Positions 60,378-64,000 of a DNA stretch of 64,000 nt are shown piece by piece (position 1 is the first letter of the stretch; every line of letters begins with the position of its first letter). Location of the stretch: positions 30,573,368-30,637,367 of the forward strand of contig NC_072791.1 of assembly GCF_028583425.1 (NCBI RefSeq), read 5' to 3'. This DNA is from Eublepharis macularius. Its lineage: Eukaryota; Chordata; Lepidosauria; Squamata; Eublepharidae. Under the pieces are notes generated by a model. The model ran no database searches and was not told the origin of the DNA. It saw only the letters and a list, made by a program, of their open reading frames with translations. Both the position numbers and the translations under genes were made by a program.

Positions 60378-62035
60378 GGGGGGGCGTGGCATCGACGGAG
60401 AGGAGGAAGGACGCTTAGTGCAAGAGCTCCGTCCTCCCCCCTCCAATTCCCCTTTTAAAGATCATCACAACGAAAAGAAATGCACTAATTATGGGAAAGC
60501 AGATGTCCGAGAAAAAGAGGCACCAGGTAAAGGCATTAAAAAACTTAAGAAATTTTTTTCCGAGCCGGGAAATGGCACTAGAGCCTGTGAGACAGCAGGG
60601 AGAGGAAGACAAAATGGCGGGCGCAACTAAAACTGCCGAAATAAGCTCACCCTCCCAACAGGACAGCTTTTCCCAATTAATAAAACAAATGGAACAAAAT
60701 CTGCTTGACAACATAAAAATGTTGTCACAGCAATTTACTGCACAATTTGCTGAAATGAAAATCGAAATAAATAAAGCAACCCACAACGCTAATAAAGCGC
60801 TAGAAATAAACAACGCAACTCAGACAGAAGTTAAAGAGCTTCGGCGAATAAATACCTATCAGCAAGAAAGATTATTAAGGCTGGAAATGGCTGTAAGACA
60901 GAAGAACGTTAAATTTAGAGGATTTAAAGAAAATATTAATGCAAATGAAGATTTGCCTAACTTTTTGGTGGCATGGCTAAAAAAGCAATTGCAGTGGAAT
61001 GAAGACGAAGATGAGACTATAAAAATAGAAAATGCTTATAGAGTGGGACCAAGAAACAGCAGTAGGAACAAGTATTCCAGAGACATCATTGCTACCTTTC
61101 AAGATGGGAACATTAAGAAAAAAATTCTTGCAACTGCTAGAGTGAGGGGAGCACTTGACTACAACGGAACCCCAATATTAACCTTCACTGATTTACCATC
61201 AGAAGTACTGAGCAAAAGACGAAAACTGAAAAGAACATCTGAGGCTTTAAGGAAAGCTCAAGTCAACTACAAATGGACTAACCTTGTTTATCTAGAAGTC
61301 GCACATCATGAACAAATTTACAGAGCCATTGATCAAGAGTCTGGAGAAGCACTTCTTAGAGCCGTTGGAATTGACCCCGCAATAGAAATGGAGAGGAACA
61401 CTCAGAAAAGAAGAATGTTATCTGCCTTATCTCCCATTAAGAACAGCAAAATACCAGTTGGTTTGAATTAGAGGATTGTTCTCATTAAGCAGGGCATAGT
61501 TCTTCACGTTGTGATGTTAATAAGTAAAACAGTTAATGAAGACACCATAGGGGATTGGGGGATGGGGGGATAGGGGGTAATTGCACTTAGCCCTCACTGT
61601 CTTTTCCTATACTTGGGTTTGGTATTTTATACCAATGGCCTGTTAGGTTTTACCTACAAGCCACCATGTTAGGATTGTCTTTATGTAGAGTTTGGGGAAG
61701 GGTAAAAGGAGAAGGGGGTGAGGTGGGAGGGAAGAGAAAGTCAGAAGAATTTATAGTTGATAACTATCTTAAGGGGGAAAAGAGGGGGGAGGGGGAGGGA
61801 AGAAAGATTTGGCCGGGTATGCTGTACTGATTCAGTGATAGTTACTTATTATAGCATTTTTTCTAGCAATTTTTCAAGCATAAGTTTGTGACTACAGTTA
61901 ACCTTTTGTGTAAATTTCAGACTACCTATCTTATATTGTACATCACAAAAGTCTTATTAAGAATATTTCAAAGCTTTGTAACTATCTTGTATTGTAAGCA
62001 TTATTAATATTAATTTTAAAAAGGTATATAAAAAA
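60378..62035 (+). mobile_element. HAL1-like L1 element, ORF1 intact (C copy)
   Basis: Flanked by AAGAATGACTCATGAG (60362-60377 and 62036-62051). It has a 5' UTR with G-run, one ORF1, a G-rich 3' UTR and an A-rich end. It has about 12 bases near 61680 that B lacks. Confidence 0.85.
60491..61471 (+). CDS. L1 ORF1p-like RNA-binding protein, intact 326 aa
   Basis: The frame starts MGKQMSEKKRHQVKALKNLR. Order of parts: basic N-terminus (1-30), coiled coil (about 55-130, SQLIKQMEQNLLDNIKMLSQ), RRM-like domain from KNVKFRGFKENINANEDLPN, and a C-terminal domain with FQDGNIKKKILATARVRGAL and LTFTDLPSEVLSKRRKLKR. L1 ORF1p binds its RNA as a trimer. Here no ORF2 follows, so movement would need a partner LINE. 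It is not a host gene. Length is close to other vertebrate ORF1p. Confidence 0.85.
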   Translation: MGKQMSEKKRHQVKALKNLRNFFPSREMALEPVRQQGEEDKMAGATKTAEISSPSQQDSFSQLIKQMEQNLLDNIKMLSQQFTAQFAEMKIEINKATHNANKALEINNATQTEVKELRRINTYQQERLLRLEMAVRQKNVKFRGFKENINANEDLPNFLVAWLKKQLQWNEDEDETIKIENAYRVGPRNSSRNKYSRDIIATFQDGNIKKKILATARVRGALDYNGTPILTFTDLPSEVLSKRRKLKRTSEALRKAQVNYKWTNLVYLEVAHHEQIYRAIDQESGEALLRAVGIDPAIEMERNTQKRRMLSALSPIKNSKIPVGLN

Positions 62036-62274
62036 AAGAATGACTCATGAGAAGAAAGTGGTTACTTTTCACACTCCCAAGCCCAGCCTCCCCCCTGAGT
62101 TTGCATAGCAAAGCTTCTCAGAGGAACGTAGAGCTGGCCAAGGTCGAGCAGACAGATAAGAAGATTTCCTTTCCCATGGACTCGGCTCCTTGCAGGTGTT
62201 GGGGCCTAGAGGGAAAGAAGACTAAACACTACAGAGTTAAACATGGCGTTACTCAGGTTAAACAGGCTCTGACA

Positions 62275-64000
62275 CATTTCAGGCTTAAACTCTCGCTCAT
62301 CCTTTGGTAATCAGGAATCAGTAACTGTTCTGAAAACATTCCATGGTTTACACTTTGCAACAGAACAGTGAAATGTACTGGAACAAGGTTGTCTCTCTCC
62401 AAAAGACATGTTGACCGCAAAAGCTGCAGAGAGATCTGTTCTCCAGAAATGTGGGCCAAGTTCACAGGGCTGTAGAACACTGAAAGCTGAAGGAAGTCTG
62501 TCAAAAATCGAAGGTCAATCTGGAAATCTCACAAAGTCTAGGAAGACTAAGAAATCATGGCTTCAACAACCATCCCTCAGCCACTCAAAGAGGCGATTAT
62601 CTATCCACGACTTAAAAAAACCATCCCTAGACAGAAATGATATGGCCAATTATTGGCCAATCTCTAATCTGCTCTTTCTAGGCAAATTGATTGAGATAGT
62701 AGTAGCAGACAAATTTCAGGTCTTCTTGGATAACTCTGGTGCTCTGGACCCTTTTCAACTCTGAATTCAAGCTACAGTAGAGGACAGAAATGGCTCTGGT
62801 GGATTCAGTGGATGATCTCAGTCTGAATGTAAACAAACGCCATATGTCTTTGTTGCTTCTCCTGGACCTAACTGCAGACTTTGATACAGTAGATCGCCAT
62901 CCTGTGAGACATTTGGAGGTAGATGAGGGTATCAGAGGATGTTTAACCCATTCCTCATGGAACAGACTCAGAGGGTTGCTATTGGAGACCAGCTATGTTC
63001 AGTTTGGGAATTATTTTGCAGGATCCCACAGGGATCCTATCCATCATGTTACTCAACTTCTATAAAAGCCTTTAGGAGAACTAGTTCATAGCTATGGAAT
63101 GGGATACCATCAATATGCAGATGAAACCCACCTCTATCTAAACTCCCTGGTGATGCAGTAGAGGCCTTCAGTAGCTGCCTGACAGCAGTGGTCAATTGGC
63201 TGAGAGCAAACAAATTGAAACTGAAACCAGACAAGACAGAAGTGATGCTGGTTGGGAAGTTGATCTTGAAGGGCATTATGCTCTCTAGTTCAGTGGTGTT
63301 CAATTGCAAACTTGGTGAAGAGCTCAGGGCTTATACTGGATCCAGCATTCTTACTAGAGAATCAAGTTAAGCAGCTGCACACACACACAAAGCCTTCTTA
63401 AAACTCAGTCTAATGTGGAAGATGACTCCATACCTTGACCCAGCCAATCTGGCCACCTGGATCCATGCCATAGTAACACTGAGACTAGACTACTGTAATG
63501 CACTCTACATAGGTCTACCCTTGAAGGCAAATCAAAAACTCCAGTTAGTGCCGCATGCCAAAACTCAGTTTGTAGTCAGAGCTAGGCAGATCATGCATAT
63601 TACTCCCATTCTGCATTACTGTATTGGCTACCCATCAGTTACAGGGCTCTATTCAAGGTTTGGGCTATCACATACAATGCCTTTCACAGCCTTAGTCCCT
63701 CATATCTACGGGACCACCTGCAAATGGCCAAAATCTGTAGTCACTCCCACTTCAACAACAACAACATTTGATTTATATACTACTCTTCAGGACAACTTAA
63801 TGCCCACTCAGAGTAGTTTACAAAGTATATTTTTATTATCCCTCATTAATCACCCTGTGATGTGGATGGGGCTGAAAGAGCTTGGGAAGAGCTGTGACTG
63901 ACCCAAGGTCAGCCAGCTGGCTTCAAATGGAGGAGGGGGGAATCAAACTCGGTTCTCCAGATTAGAGCCCTGCCACTCTTAACCACTACACCTTATGGAA
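62275..64000 (+). repeat. Tail of the duplication unit after gene C (runs off the window)
   Basis: It matches 18272 to about 20810, without the 736-bp foldback. It holds L2 reverse-transcriptase fragments (62590-63730; KLKLKPDKTEVMLVGKLILK, LDYCNALYIGLPLKA) and a minus-strand tRNA-SINE (about 63745-63990). Confidence 0.8.

Larger units (their letters stand above)
45475..62274 (+). repeat. Tandem segmental duplication, copy 2 (serpin C unit)
   Basis: It pairs with 21893-39128. It begins abruptly inside a SINE (ACTTAACACCCACTCAGAAC). It lacks three mobile-element insertions present in copy 1 and the Gypsy interior. Confidence 0.9.
60204..62274 (-). mobile_element. Solo Gypsy LTR in the C unit, with nested L1-type element
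   Basis: TGTCAGACTATG to CTCTGACA, flanked by CATTT on both sides (60199-60203 and 62275-62279). It matches the B-unit LTR, including the nested L1-type insert, but no Gypsy interior is present. Orientation is taken from the B element. Confidence 0.88.

Overview
The window looks like squamate reptile (lizard, possibly gecko-like) nuclear DNA. It has a vertebrate serpin cluster with normal GT/AG introns. Around the exons lies the usual squamate repeat mix: L2-type and CR1-like LINEs, tRNA-derived SINEs with an ATT-rich tail, 5S-rRNA-derived SINEs, hAT- and Harbinger-like MITEs, Penelope-like foldbacks, and Ty3/Gypsy and other LTR fossils. I see no RNA gene, CRISPR array or prokaryotic feature. 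The species call is an inference from repeat types only.

Three clade A (alpha-1-antitrypsin-like) serpin genes lie head to tail on the + strand. Gene A (exons at 81-734, 3844-4114, 8111-8258, 12286-12540; 435 aa) is divergent. Its reactive-loop hinge lacks the inhibitory consensus and it has a C-terminal extension. Genes B (24172-33413) and C (47537-56541) are recent duplicates of 427 aa each with a canonical inhibitory hinge. They differ at only seven coding sites that I could find; five change the protein, one of them at the inferred P1 residue of the reactive loop (Tyr389 in B, Ser389 in C). Each of B and C has a TATA box, an HNF1-like half site and a short candidate non-coding exon 1.

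B and C sit in a long direct duplication (about 21893-39128 and 45475-62274, offset about 23.58 kb at the left edge). A third copy of the unit's tail (17296 to about 20960) lies between genes A and B, and its partner continues at 62275-64000. This suggests the remains of a longer array. Paired copies make it possible to date insertions. The tail between A and B has an empty CATTT target site (18272-18276). In C the site holds a solo LTR (60204-62274). In B it holds an LTR followed by the inside of a broken Ty3/Gypsy chromovirus-like element (37070 to about 44215). Both LTRs carry the same nested L1-type element, which has ORF1 but no ORF2 (HAL1-like). Gene B's copy alone has a Penelope-like foldback in intron 3, a palindromic MITE just upstream of the promoter and a TAA-flanked MITE in intron 1.

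Between B's Gypsy element and the start of the C unit is a 175-180 bp tandem array ending in a CCGAAAG-rich hairpin (44215-45475). Stretches described as unassigned held nothing I could name.
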